This document shows, in pieces, positions 47,378 through 59,523 of a stretch of DNA of 64,000 nt; position 1 is the first letter of the stretch, and each line of letters begins with the position of its first letter. This stretch comes from Prinsepia uniflora (Eukaryota > Streptophyta > Magnoliopsida > Rosales > Rosaceae): contig CM064862.1 of the NCBI GenBank assembly GCA_032719365.1, forward strand, positions 1,996,501-2,060,500, read 5' to 3'. Below the pieces are notes generated by a model, which saw only the letters and a list, made by a program, of their open reading frames with translations, had not been told where the DNA came from and ran no database searches. Both the position numbers and the translations under genes were made by a program.

Positions 47378-48449
47378 TAGGGTCGACAATGGGTCGTGTC
47401 ATGTCGTGTTCGTATCGTGTCATAAACTTTATTTTACCCAAATATACCCAACCCGAACTCGACCCGTTTGATAATCGTGTCACGGATGTCCAACCCGAAC
47501 CCGACTTGTTAATAACCTATATAACCCATATAACCCATTTAATAAATAAGTTGTACTCGAAACTCAATTAACACATGACACATTTAACCTGTTTAACATA
47601 TTTAAACTATATGATTTAATAGGTGTATAGATAGGTAAATGAGTAGATATACGCGTTAGTAATTGAGATGTTTATTAAATGAGTTAATATATTGGTCATT
47701 ATACGGCTTAACATGTTAACCCGAAATCAATGCCGGTCCAAACATATAGAGGCCTAAAGTAAGAATAAAAAACAGGGCCTTAATTTATATACTTAATTAT
47801 TAAAAATATAAGTTTTTATAAATTGATTATATTATTTTATATTATAAGGCATCTGCTCCTAAAATAACAAGATGTAATTATCAAGATTAGAACAATAAAA
47901 CCTGAAATCCGTGCTCTTCTCCTGAATTATCTTTTATCTTTTGAATCTAAAAGTGATGAAAATAGAAATCAATACACAACTTTTTGAAACGAATGTAAAG
48001 TTATTATAAATCACTACACTAGTTAAAATCAATACACCATCAATATATTATTGTATCTCAAAACTTTCTTGATTTATAAAATATTGACCTTGGGCATAGA
48101 ATAATATACAAAGATCTACACTATTCACATCGAGGATCAAGAACCAAAGCCTACGACTGGAAATGAAGTACAACAAATTTAGTCCATAAAACATAAAATT
48201 TACTACAATTTATGTTCTTTTTGGTTTTCCAAATTCCACAAGGAACAACTGAACAAAAAACACATATCAAATTATGTTTTACATATAATTTTCATTAATA
48301 TCCATTATATAACAAAAATTAAAGAAGGTAAAAAACTCTTATTATAAAATATAAAATTTTCCAAGCAGATGTTCCACATGAATAAGGCACCAAAAGAGGA
48401 AATGAAAAACAAAAACTGATCTTTTAACTTTCGAAACAAAGGCACATAC

Positions 48450-48756
48450 CCGATTCCTTCAACTGATTAATCCGAGTGGCCGATTTAAGAAATAAGAATA
48501 TCTGCATCCCTGTAGAATCACAAAACGCCAAAGAACTTAAGCCCTCAACAAATGTAATGCCTCTAATAATACGAGAAAATAAGATAATTTACTTCAAATA
48601 ATGTGATTAATCATCAGTGAGCTATGCATAATACAAAGTTGATTCATTTTCAAAAAATCGAGCATAAACTGACCTGCCACTGTTTCTACCAAGAAGGTAA
48701 AGAGCGGTTGCACTCAAACAACAACTTAATCCTCCTAAGACAGCATCTTTGATAAC
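48450..48756 (-). pseudogene. Captured fragment of an SP1/SPL1-like (MUL1-type) E3 ubiquitin ligase gene
   Basis: On the minus strand, 48756-48674 reads LGGLSCCLSATALYLLGRNS, then GR, and ends at a GT donor. After an intron with a CTACAG acceptor, 48509-48450 continues (R)DADIL, then a stop/frameshift, and TRINQLKES before another donor. This matches the N-terminal transmembrane start of plant SP1/SPL1 proteins (from memory: CCLSAAALYLLGRSSGRDAE...TRVNQLKELAQLL). SP1 is a chloroplast outer-envelope RING E3 ligase. No later exons or RING domain are present. Retained splice sites say the capture was from DNA, not mRNA. Confidence 0.7.
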
Positions 48757-48760
48757 CACT

Positions 48761-49305
48761 AATGCTCGCAATGGGTCGTGTCGGGTTCGTGTCATGTCAT
48801 GAACTTTGTTTTACCCAAATATGCACAACCTGAACCCAACCCGTTTAATAATCGTGTCAAGGATATTCAACCTAAACCCGACCTGTTAATGACCCAAGTA
48901 ACCCGTGTAACCCGTATAACCTATTTAATAAATAGGTCGTACTGGAAATCCAGTTAACCTATGACCCGTTTTATTTATTTAACATATTTAACCTATTTAA
49001 ACTATAAGATTTAATAGGTATTTAAGCAGGTAAATGAGTAGATATATGGATTAGTAATGACACGTTTATTAATCGGGTCAATATATAGGTCAGTATACGG
49101 GTTAACAGATTAAGCCGAAACCTACATATTTATTAAATGTGTTAACATGTCATTCTACGGGTTATCAGGTTGACCCGAAATCCACCCGTTTTATTAAATG
49201 TGTCATAACGGGTTGACCCGAAAATGACCCAAAATTTTAATCGTGCAGGTTGATCCGGGTAAATCTCGTGTGGGTTTTGAGTCGTGTCAAAAATTGTCAC
49301 CCTTA
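48761..49305. mobile_element. Repeat family R, copy 3, inserted in the hAT element
   Basis: Begins near AATGCTCGCAATGGGTCGTG and ends CAAAAATTGTCACCCTTA, with flanks ATAACCACT and ATAATCACA (7 of 9 alike). It is the best preserved copy, with repeated AACCCGT/ACGGGTT blocks. It sits directly 5' of the captured SP1-like exon. Confidence 0.7.
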
Positions 49306-49748
49306 ATAATCACAACGATCAATAAATTAATTCTAAACACTCGCGTTATTGCTCTCCGTAATATAATGACGAATTTGAAGAAGAAACCGAGAATTATATA
49401 ATGGCGTTATTAACTTTCTCAACTTTTCCACCTTGCATCATTCGTCTCAAATTCTGATAGGATTTCCCATCTTTTTTTTTTAATATAATTATTTTTAGAA
49501 AATTTGGGCCCTATATTATTTTGGATCCGGGGCTTGAGCCCATCTTCAAGGGCGGCCCTGCCCAAACTCTACCAATTTATTAAAAAAGTTAATATGTCAT
49601 TATATGAGTTAACAGGTTGATCCAAAATCCATCTATTTATTAAATGTGTCGTAGCTGATTGACTCAAAATTTTAATCATATGAATTAATTCGGATAAATT
49701 TCATACGAATTTTGAGTTGTGTCAAAAATTGCTATCCTTAATTATACT

Positions 49749-50193
49749 CACAGAGCCGGGCCAGACTGGCCACAATGTAGAGCAACCAGCTGACCATTAT
49801 GTTATGTCCCTTTAGGGGATTTTGGGGCAACCGACAACGACCCACCTCCTAATTCCTCCGCCGAGTCGCTTACGATTTTGCGCGGTATTAACTCTCAACG
49901 TAAGACTCGTTTGAGCGCCAGTGGTATAAAAGCAATTACTGATAAAAAAAACAGGGTTAAAGAAGAAACAGAGAGTTCTGCGTTTTTGTCACGCTCCTCC
50001 TTTTCTCCAAACGTTGTGGTTAACATTTGACGCGCTCTGCCTCTTCTCTTCCCTCTTTCCGGGTTTCATTTGGGACACATCCAATTTCAACCTCTGTGTC
50101 CGAGAGAGCCAGGGGTTTTGATTCAGAACCCCTGTACTTTTTGCCCTAGTTTACACTGTAGAACAGTAAAACTTCACCCCTCTTAGCTAAAGC
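49749..50193 (+). promoter_or_regulatory. Promoter and 5' UTR region of SPINDLY
   Basis: From about 49960 the sequence turns CT-rich (CTCTTCTCTTCCCTCTTTCC near 50041), typical of a plant leader. The transcription start is not fixed. The first untranslated exon ends at 50289 at TTTCAG|GTAAAC. Confidence 0.55.
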
Positions 50194-50217
50194 ATGGTGC
50201 TTAACGAAGGAGCTTGA
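50194..50217 (+). promoter_or_regulatory. Short upstream ORF in the SPINDLY 5' UTR
   Basis: ATG GTG CTT AAC GAA GGA GCT TGA encodes seven residues and lies in the first, untranslated exon. It could lower translation of the main frame, but an effect is only inferred. Confidence 0.5.
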
Positions 50218-50289
50218 GCGGCTCAGACGGACGCCATAGCCGTGCCCTAAACCTTAGGCCTCTATCTCTCTCCATTGCCCACTTTTCAG

Positions 50290-50819
50290 GTAAACTTGGA
50301 GCTCAATCTTTCCAGCTGTACGCTTCAAATTTCAAAATTTGCACTTTTTGTTTTTGTTTTTCTCCTCACTCTGTATTCTATAATCCTTTGTTTTGAGCTC
50401 CATATCGTGTTGTTGGTATAAAGATCCTATTTTTTGTATCCATAGGTGACGTTATTGTATTAGGGTTTGGCTGATTACGTAATGATCGGTTGGGTTTAGT
50501 GGAGTGGCTACTGTGATCGCGCTGTGTTAATTAGGGTTTTAAATTGTATTCAATCGGTAGCGTTAGAAATTTTGAGTGGTAGTTATTAGGCTTTACTTGG
50601 CCTTATTCTGCTAGCAATGCTGTAAACACGGCTTATCTAACTTAATTTAGACTTGACTCGACTCTTGAGCGGTCCAAGTCAGCATTATACTGATTTTGTA
50701 ATGTTTTGGTTTTGTCTTTCGATTATGTGAACAAGAGAATCAATGTTTGGTTTTTTTTTAGTCCGCCAACTTTCGAATTTGTGGTTAGAAACTGAAACCT
50801 ATGTTGAACCTGTTTGTAG
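50290..50819 (+). other. 5' UTR intron of SPINDLY
   Basis: 530-bp leader intron with GTAAAC donor and TTTGTAG acceptor. The start codon lies 44 nt into the next exon. Leader introns often raise expression in plants. Confidence 0.7.
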
Positions 50820-50863
50820 ATTGAGCTTGGTCCAGAAAGTAGCGCCCTTCTATCCATTCCGGA

Positions 50864-53800
50864 ATGGCATGGACAGAGAAGGATGTTGGTAATGGGAGAG
50901 ATGGGGACCCAGTTGTAGATAATGGATTTTTGAATGGTTCACAGCCATCTCCTAGTTCCGGTGGCTCTGTTGCTGCTGGAACTCCAGTAGCAGATGGGGC
51001 TGAAGTGAAAGAGGCTCTTTCTTATGCCAACATTCTCCGTTCAAGGAACAAGTTTGCTGATGCTCTGAGTCTTTACGAGACTGCGTTGGACAAAGATGCT
51101 GGAAATGTTGAAGCTCATATTGGAAAAGGAATATGCTTGCAAATGAAGAATATGGGAAGGCTTGCTTTTGACAGTTTCACAGAAGCCATCAATTTGGACC
51201 CGCAGAACGCGTGCGCCCTCACTCATTGTGGTATTTTGTACAAAGATGAGGGCCGCCTAAGAGAGGCTGCTGAGGTAAACTTCTGTTACTTAATTGCCCT
51301 TATTGTGGAAAAGTAGGAGAATCAGTGAAACTTTTTTTGGGGTGTAAGGATACTAAGGTGCTTGGCAGGCCTGCCAAAATGCTTTAGTGTTTCTTTATTT
51401 CTGGCCAACCCCCTTTTAAATTCATTTCTAGCTACTGAGTTAGTGCATATGAAAGGGGTAAGCACACTTGATTGTCCGTTGATTCTGATCAAGACATTTA
51501 ACTATTTTCTCTTGACTGTTAATCATATATCTATTATCTACTACTTTCTTGTGCTTTGATGTTTGATTGGTCATGTTTAAAGTTATGAAATATTATGCAC
51601 TTATGCTTTGGAACAGTCATATCAAAAAGCTCTAAAAGCAGACCCTTTATACAAACCCGCTGCGGAATGCCTAGCCATTGTATTAACGGATCTTGGAACT
51701 AGCTTAAAGCTTGCTGGGAATACTCAAGAAGGACTGCAAAAGTATTATGAAGCTTTGAAAACAGATCCACACTATGCTGTAATTTCTTATTTCATTCCCC
51801 CGTTCTAATAGTTTCTGCCTTTCTTTTGCTTGTTTTCTGTTCTTAGAAATTTATTTTCTTACCTCATTATGCAAATGCAGCCTGCCTATTACAACCTTGG
51901 GGTTGTCTACTCTGAAATGATGCAATTTGAAACAGCCCTTGGTTTCTACGAGAAGGCTGCACTGGAGAGGCCGATGTATGCTGAAGCATATTGCAACATG
52001 GGTGTAATCTACAAAAATCGTGGTGACTTGGAGTCTGCTATTGCATGTTATGAGAGGTAGTCTACTGTTTTCATTCTACACACACACATAAAATGTGTGT
52101 ATATATATACGCACACATGTAGCTGTAATTTGGTTTCTTGTTGCCCCAGATGTCTTGCTGTTTCGCCAAACTTTGAGATTGCAAAGAATAATATGGCCAT
52201 AGCCTTGACAGATTTAGGAACAAAGGTGATATCTCGTCTTTTATTCTTTTTTGAGTCTTCCGGCCATATTGATATTTTTTGATAATAATTTAGGTTATCC
52301 TTATGTAATCTTTCTAGAATTTCCATTTTAGTTTTGCTATCTAATTTTTTTCTTTGCGATCATCATGGTTTTATTTGGTTTATTTGTTTATTGCACCAAG
52401 TTCACCGGAGATTGCATCCTAGAGGGTGTTGAATAGGAGTTCTCAAATCATCACCCTTTCGTCACTAGCGTAGGTGCTCTTTAATATTTTTTTTACTGAC
52501 TTATATCAAAAGCACTTTTCACTGAAATGAATTTAATCAATCCTCAATTATCAAGAGCTATGTCTCAAGCATTAATCTTACAGGGTTTTTTTTTTTCCCT
52601 TTATCCAACAAGTTGCTGTCTGTGGACCATATAAAAATCGAACTTCCAACTAAGACAAATTAGGTTTGTTGGGTTAACCCGTCTTACTTTATTCTGAATC
52701 ACCTGGACACTAAAACCCACCTACGAATTACTCAACTACGCAACGCATAAAAAGCCGTAGAATTATTATCATCTAAATCTTTGTAGTAGCATGTGATTGT
52801 CCAAAATAAAGCAATTTCAAAACTAATGTTGAATCTCCTGGTCTTATCAAACTGTTTATTGAATGTTTCTTCATTCGTACGTCAAGTGAACACATCAAAC
52901 ATTTACCAATCCTAAGAATAATATATAGTGCAACCAAAATTTTGTTGTTCATATTTGAAAAGTATGCTAAGAATTGCCAAAATGTTTTGTTAGTTGCTCA
53001 TCAATTAGATGCGCCAGAGGACGACTAGATAAGTTATGATTTCAATGTTCTTTGCTCTTATTTTTCACTGCAGGTAATTTCCATCATGAAACACAATCAA
53101 CCTCATCTTCTAAATTCTTATGCTCACTACTTATGATTGGCAAATTTCCAATTTTTTATATCTGATTTCAGAATCAGTAACATGTCTGTTTAGGTTAAAT
53201 TGGAAGGAGACATTGATCAAGGTATATCCTATTACAAGAAGGCTTTGTATTATAACTGGCATTATGCTGATGCTATGTACAATCTTGGGGTTGCTTATGG
53301 TGAAATGCTTAGGTTTGACATGGTAAGTTTTTTTAATGGAACTCTCTCTACACGCACTCACATTTGGATGTATTTTCTTTATTGGTTAAGTCAGTTTGAC
53401 ATGGTGTTTGTACCCAATCTCTGTTTTTGCAGGCTATTGTGTTCTATGAACTTGCTTTCCACTTTAACCCTCATTGTGCTGAAGCATGCAATAATTTGGG
53501 AGTAATATACAAAGACCGAGACAACCTTGATAAAGCAGTGGAGTGTTATCAGGCAATAATTAATACTTGTTCTAATTTTTTTTTCTTTCTAAGATAATGA
53601 TCATTTTTATTTATCATCATTTATTATCAATTTGCAGATGGCTTTGTCAATCAAACCAAACTTCTCACAGTCGTTGAACAATCTTGGTGTTGTCTACACT
53701 GTACAGGTTTGGTTTCAAGCTCTTCTAGGTGTCAAATTCTGGAATGTCTATCTTTGTCTTATGGTCACTGACTGCCCTCTTGGCAATTGGCAGGGAAAAA

Positions 53801-56800
53801 TGGATGCTGCTGCAAACATGATTGAGAAAGCTATAATTGCAAATCCCACTTATGCAGAAGCATATAACAACTTGGGTCCTTCTCTTTCCCTTTTTCTGTC
53901 TGTTTTTTTCCTTCATTTTTTCTATTCACTTTACTGTCTAGACACTTCAAGATTTGGTCCTTGTGATTGTTTATGTATGATGTGGAAGTTTAATGGGATA
54001 TAACACCTACTGTAGTCTTTGAAGCTTAGGTTATAAAGGGATGGTTAAGATTTGACAGCTGTCTATATTGTGTTGATATGGATCCGGCGTATACAGTGGA
54101 ATGCGCTCTCCTAAAAAGCCTATTTATGTGTCTTTGTGAGTAGATACTTCAAAAAGTGGAGTCTTTGAAAATAAGAATACCTCGATGTAAGAGGTTGTGC
54201 TGAACACCTGCTCTTGTTGTAACCATTGTTTCGAACCTTGGCTAATTTAAGGAAACAGGGAATGGTCCTATAGTGATATTTCATAAGTAGAAATGTGGTC
54301 AAGCAAGTTTTCTGATTTTATTTACTGTGAATTAGTAGTTCTACATATTTTATTGTGGTGTGTTATGTGACTTCTCCTTTTATATTATTTTTCCGAATTT
54401 TGCTGTAATTTCATTTGTCTTTATCCTTTCTGTACAGGGGTCCTCTACCGTGATGCTGGAAATATTATGATGGCCATTGGTGCGTATGAGCAATGCCTTA
54501 AAATAGATCCCGATTCCCGAAATGCTGGCCAGGTAGGAATACTCTACTCTTATTGGTGCTTTTATAAGTATATATGTATCTCTTTTCTATATATATGGGT
54601 TAGGATAAAGGGGACACATTTTTACACTACTTTTGGGCTTTTAGAACTACTATCATCCAATGGTCCTAAATAATTGTTCGGATGAATCCTCTTAACTACT
54701 AAATGATGTGGCAATGACTTGGAAATAAGAAAATTATTTTCAATTGATGATATTTTTTTTTGAAGAAGATAAGACTATCAGGTTAAGAAAATGAAAGGCT
54801 TTTAGCTAATAGGTCCTTGACAGCTATTGAAAATACTTAAAAACTTGGAAACAAAAGAACTCAAATCTCCAGTCCCTACAATAGATAAATATCTGAACAC
54901 ACTGGAAAAACCCAATAAAACCATAAAATTCACACACATGCCACTAACCTAAAGTACAATCGTTTCTAATAGCGAGTGCCGCTCCATCCCATTACTAATA
55001 TACGCCATCAAACTCTTTGAATCTTCATACCCCCTTCTTGAATCACCATGTTCAGCAGTGAAGTCCAAATAAAATATTCAAAGGCCATGATTGTTTACCA
55101 AATTGAACTCATACGGCAACCAAATTGAACTCATACGGCAACCAAATTGAACTCATACGGGCAACAAATTTCTTCCAAATTTAGTTCCAAGAAAATTGAT
55201 TGAAATTTTAAGACTTGGGGGTTTGGATTCTGCAATTTTCCAAAAAGGGAGACAAAGAGATTAGGAAGAAAAGATGAGGAAGATGATGAGAATGAGGATG
55301 AGGTTGGCTCTTTAGGAAATGAGAGTGAAATTTTTCGTAAAATTTGTTTTGAGTACTTACGATTGCTATGCACAATTTCTTCAAGTGCAACTGCTCTGCG
55401 CAATTTCTTCGATTGCAACTGCCCTGCACAATTTTTTTGAGTGCAACTGCTGTGTAAAATTTCTTATATAATGCAGATGCTCTGCTATGTATGTATATAT
55501 ATCATATATATATATATATGTATGTATGCTAGCATGCAAATGCGATATCAACCCATATAGTATGGTAGTAACCAGCGGAAGGATAAATGGATTGCTAATT
55601 GGTGTTTGGGATGTCTTTGCTGCCTCCTCGATTCCAGCAAAGTTTTACTTTTTTAAGCAGCTTATTCTTGTTTGAAGGACCTGAATGATTAAAAAAGGAG
55701 CAATCGAAGGACTTCTCATTTTTTATTATAACGACCTACAGTTTTTAAGTAAAAGAAAGGACTAACAAGGAGCCCTTAATCTCTGTTCTCATCTAAACCC
55801 CTAATCCTCAGCCTCTTTCATGGTACGAAGTTTTTTTGTTTTCCTTTTCTCCGGCCAACCTCTCTACCACTCACCTCTCCTCAAGAACATCACCACCCCA
55901 CCCTCTCTCTTTTTTGATCAAACCTTAAATTAATAGACTGCATCTACATCCATGATTACGGTAGACTTTATACATATGATGAAGAGTTTTCTTTTGACCC
56001 TACCATATATATGTGCATGATTCTTAATACATAAAATGAGATCGAATGACCAACTTCCAACTTATTACATATCACCATATATTAACAGTGAAACGACAAC
56101 CCCATATCAATCTATTCATGATGAACTCACCACTTCAATGTCTTTTTAACTTTTTGTATAAGTAAAAATTGTTGGACAGAGAGAGGATTGGGGGTGGTGT
56201 CATCGTAAGGAGAGGTGAACGAGTGGTAGAGAGGCTGGCCAGGGGAAATGAGAACAAAAGACTTATTATCACAGCCTTCGTAGGAGAGTTGGGGATTAGG
56301 GTTTAGATGAAGGTGGAGATTGTTTTAATTTTTAACCTAACAGTCTATTTTCTTATCATTAATTGAAAATAAACTTTTTATTTCAAGTCATCGCCTCATC
56401 ATTTAGTAGTTAAGAGGATGCATCACAACAACTATTTAGGACCATTGGATGGTATTAGATCTAAAGGCCCAAAAGTAGTGTAAAAATGTGTCCCGTGGTC
56501 CTAATATATATATATATATATATTTTAACTGAACATATATATATATATATATTTTTAACTGAACATATATATATAATATATTATAAATTGAGTTCACTGG
56601 TAGTAGTTTAAGGAAGCAGCTGAGTATTTTTTTATTTGTCAGTCATCTTGGTCTCTTATGGAAGAACCTCTTCTTTGCAAGTTTTTATCCTTAATCTATA
56701 TATGTGAACATTTTTCTTGCAGAATCGATTGCTTGCAATGAACTACATAAATGAAGGACATGATGATAAACTTTTTGTGGCTCACAGGTCTCAACTGATT

Positions 56801-59523
56801 CCTCTTAATTTTTCTTTATTCCTTTCCCCCTTCTCCTTATCCAGTGAAAATAATAAACTTCTTATCAAAAAAAAGTGAAACTAATAAAAACATTGTATAT
56901 TATAAAGTTCCAGCCTTGTTATCAGAGGTGTACCCCTATTTTTTCTTTCTTATATAACATTATAAGATTGGGCTATACCTGTATAGTGAAGGTACATTTT
57001 AAATGTACAGCCTAGTGTTAGTAGGAATTGTAGTTTGCCTATTGGCTTGTGTCAATTTGTCCTTTTTATGTTCTGTTTCCTAATTTCACGGTTGAATCTC
57101 TTCTGGAATATCGGGAATTGCAATTTTTTTTTCCTTTCTTTTCAGTGAGATGAATTATGACTTTGTTGATGCTTAAGCTGAATTTGTTTACATGCAGTGA
57201 CTGGGGTACACACTTCATGAGGTTATTCCCGCAGTACACTTCATGGACAATCCAAAAGAGCCAGAGCGACCTCTCGTGATTGGATACATATCTCCTGATT
57301 ATTTTACTCATTCTGTATCATACTTTATAGAAGCTCCGCTTGTCCATCATGAGTATGCGAAGTACAAGGTGGTAATTTATTCTGCAGTAGTGAAGGTATC
57401 CGTTTTATTCAGTTTATATCTAACATTCGTTTATGTTAAATCATCCATTTTCTTTGAGTTTTGCGCTTCCTGTAGACCATATATTACTTTTCCACTTGCA
57501 TCTTTTTATAACTATGTACTTTCTTTGCTTTCTATTCCAGTTATAACATTCATTCTTAAGCTGTATGTTTCAATGTTGTTTATAGAGGTCTTAACTAATT
57601 GCTTATATCCCGAGTACTGTTTGAGATATTTATAGCTTGATAATTCATCTCACAAACAATTTGTAATTGATATTTATACAATGTCACAGGCAGATGCCAA
57701 GACTATTAGGTTTAGGGATAAAGTTTTGAAAAAGGGAGGGATTTGGAGAGATATATATGGGATTGATGAAAAGAAGGTTGCAAGCATAATTAGAGAAGAT
57801 AAGGTTGACATCTTGGTGGAACTGACTGGCCACACTGCCAACAATAAATTGGGAACAATGGCATGCAGGCCCTCACCTGTTCAGGTATGCCAAAGGTGTT
57901 CAGAATTTTCTCAAGCATTTAACTTCGGCATGTAGGCCCTCATTTCATAGTTCTTCCTTTCATTGTCATATGTCTCACGCACTTACTGTTTTGTTATTGC
58001 TGGACTCTCAGGTGACCTGGATCGGGTACCCAAACACAACAGGTTTGCCAGCAATTGATTATAGAATCACAGATTCACTGGCGGATCCTCCTGATTCTAA
58101 GCAGAAGTGGGTCTACTGCTATTACTCGTTTGATTATTACTCTTATTTCTTCTGAATTGAAGCGTGATTATCTGCTAGAGTAGGAGGTACTGGGACATTG
58201 TCATGTAACTTTATCGTTTTTTCCTTTTGTTGGGTTAGGCATGTTGAGGAGTTAGTTTCGATTACCAGAAAGCTTCCTTTGCTATACACCTTCCCCTGAG
58301 GCAGGGCCTGTTTTGCCGGCTCCTGCGCTTTCCAATGGCTTTATTACTTTTGGAAGCTTCAATAATCTGGCAAAGGTATTGGTTGGGTTACTGTTTTTCT
58401 TCTATAGCCTAAACCATAAGCAACTAGATTACTTATCGATGTCATACAAGAACTTTCTTTTTTCTTACAAAAAATTAAAATGATTATTGTTTTTTCTTTT
58501 CTCTTCTTAGATCACTCCCGAAAGTGTTACAAGTTTGGGCAAGAATTCTTTCTGCAATTCCGAATTCTCGCCTTGTGGTGAAATGTAAGCCTTTTAGTTG
58601 TGATAGTGTGAGGGAGAGATTTTCTTTCAACATTGGAGCAGCTGGGGTTGGAACCATTACGTGTTGATCTTCTGCCTCTAATTTTACTTAATTATGACCA
58701 CATGCAAGCCTATTCTCTCATGGACATTAGGTAAAGATATTTTTCTTATATGAAGGGCAGTAATGTGAAAGTTTATCTGTATTTCTCGTTTATTATGTCC
58801 CTTGGGTATATTTTTTCACTTCTTTCCTTTTTGATCTTTTTCGGGGTTCTAATCCAAGTTATCTTTCTCTATATGTAGTTTGGATACTTTTCCATATGCT
58901 GGAACAACTACAACATGTGAATCTTTATATATGGGTGTTCCGTGTGTCACTATGGCTGGTTCGATACATGCACACAATGTTGGTGTTAGTATCCTCAGCA
59001 AAGTTGGTGAGGAACTATCTTTTCATTTCTTTTAATCAGTGCCTATTGGTCTATCATGCATGGTTGCACTGAAGAATACGTTTTTATTTTCTGCCTTATG
59101 TTTGGTATTTCTTTTGGATTTAATACAGGGTTAGGAAATCTGATTGCGAAAAATGAGGACGAATATGTCCAGTTGGCAGTGCAGTTGGCCTCTGACATTA
59201 CAGCGCTCTCAAATTTGAGAATGGGTCTCCGGGACCTTATGTTCAGGTCTCCTGTCTGTGACGGACCAAAGTTTACCCTTGGCCTGGAATCAGCATACCG
59301 GAACATGTGGCACAGGTACTGCAAAGGTGATGTGCCATCACAACGGCACAAAGAGGTATCTGATGGTCACAGATCTGAAGAGCCAGCTGCCAAAGTCTCC
59401 GAGCCAACTAGTACTACAATTCCAAGAGAAGGCTCCCCTGGATCTATTAAGACTAATGGATTCACTCCTCTGTCACCACCGATGCTTAACTTCTCTGCTT
59501 GCGAAGAAAATGGAGGAGCCTGA
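50864..59523 (+). CDS. SPY: SPINDLY protein O-fucosyltransferase (frame broken by four 1-bp indels)
   Basis: Seventeen coding exons: 50864-51274, 51617-51778, 51881-52056, 52150-52225, 53194-53322, 53433-53552, 53638-53706, 53794-53875, 54438-54532, 56723-56787, 57198-57395, 57690-57884, 58012-58106, 58239-58375, 58511-58730, 58879-59006 and 59129-59523. Ignoring the indels they encode about 916 residues, close to Arabidopsis SPY. The N-terminal half is a chain of TPR repeats (for example AEAYCNMGVIYKNRGDLESA). The C-terminal half is the GT41 catalytic region (PLVIGYISPDYFTHSVSYF, ILVELTGHTANNKLG, TFPYAGTTTTCESLYMG). SPY O-fucosylates DELLA and other nuclear proteins and restrains gibberellin signalling. 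As given, the frame breaks at about 57243 (one base missing), 58256 (one extra) and in 58511-58730 (two extra). A literal translation stops near residue 490, before the catalytic domain. The exon 6 donor is GC. Confidence 0.92.
52226..53193 (+). other. Long SPINDLY intron 4
   Basis: 968-bp intron. 52390-53060 has a different character (many CA/AA-rich stretches and poly-T runs) and may be an old transposon fragment, but I cannot name it. Confidence 0.45.
55094..55160. repeat. 21-23 bp tandem repeat, three copies
   Basis: CAAATTGAACTCATACGGCAAC repeats with near-identical copies at about 55099, 55121 and 55143, inside the SPINDLY intron 9 insertion. Confidence 0.75.
55370..55485. repeat. About 33-bp tandem repeat, three to four copies
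   Basis: Units of the form GCAATTTCTTCAAGTGCAAC followed by TGCTCTGC repeat with drift. Non-coding, inside SPINDLY intron 9. Confidence 0.7.

Larger units (their letters stand above)
47728..49560. mobile_element. hAT element carrying host-gene fragments (Pack-type)
   Basis: Starts CAATGCCGGTCCAAACATA and ends TTCAAGGGCGGCCCTG, the same termini as the MITE at 37444-37787. The flanks CCCGAAAT and CCCAAACT match at 6 of 8 positions as a diverged target duplication. The interior has no transposase that I can recognise. It does hold two exon-like pieces of an SP1-type E3 ligase gene and a later insertion of repeat R (48761-49305). Confidence 0.75.
47378..49739. mobile_element. Repeat family R, copy 2, split by a hAT insertion
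   Basis: The left part (47378-47727) starts TAGGGTCGACAATGGGTCGT. The right part (49561-49739) ends AAAATTGCTATCCTT. Together they make one element, flanked by the 8-9 bp duplication AATTATACT (47369-47377 and 49740-49748). The intervening 1.83 kb is a hAT element. Confidence 0.75.
54600..56504. mobile_element. Long-TIR DNA transposon inside SPINDLY intron 9
   Basis: The left end, TTAGGATAAAGGGGACACAT, then TTTTACACTACTTTTGGGC, mirrors the right end (56504 read in reverse: TTAGGACCACGGGACACATT). The match runs about 170 bp and includes CCATCCAATGGTCCTAAATA-like sequence (left: TCATCC...) and CCTCTTAACTACTAAATGAT. A second inverted pair (about 55785-55915 against 56175-56315) continues the arm, with CATCTAAACCC and CCTCTCTACCACTC. 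The left arm therefore seems interrupted by about 1 kb of other sequence. The element is non-coding and lies within the 2.19-kb intron 54533-56722. Confidence 0.78.

Noticed and set aside
57243..57635. Separate gene starting MDNPKEPERPLVIGY
   Set aside because: It is SPINDLY exon 11 read after the one-base deletion plus intron sequence, not a new gene.
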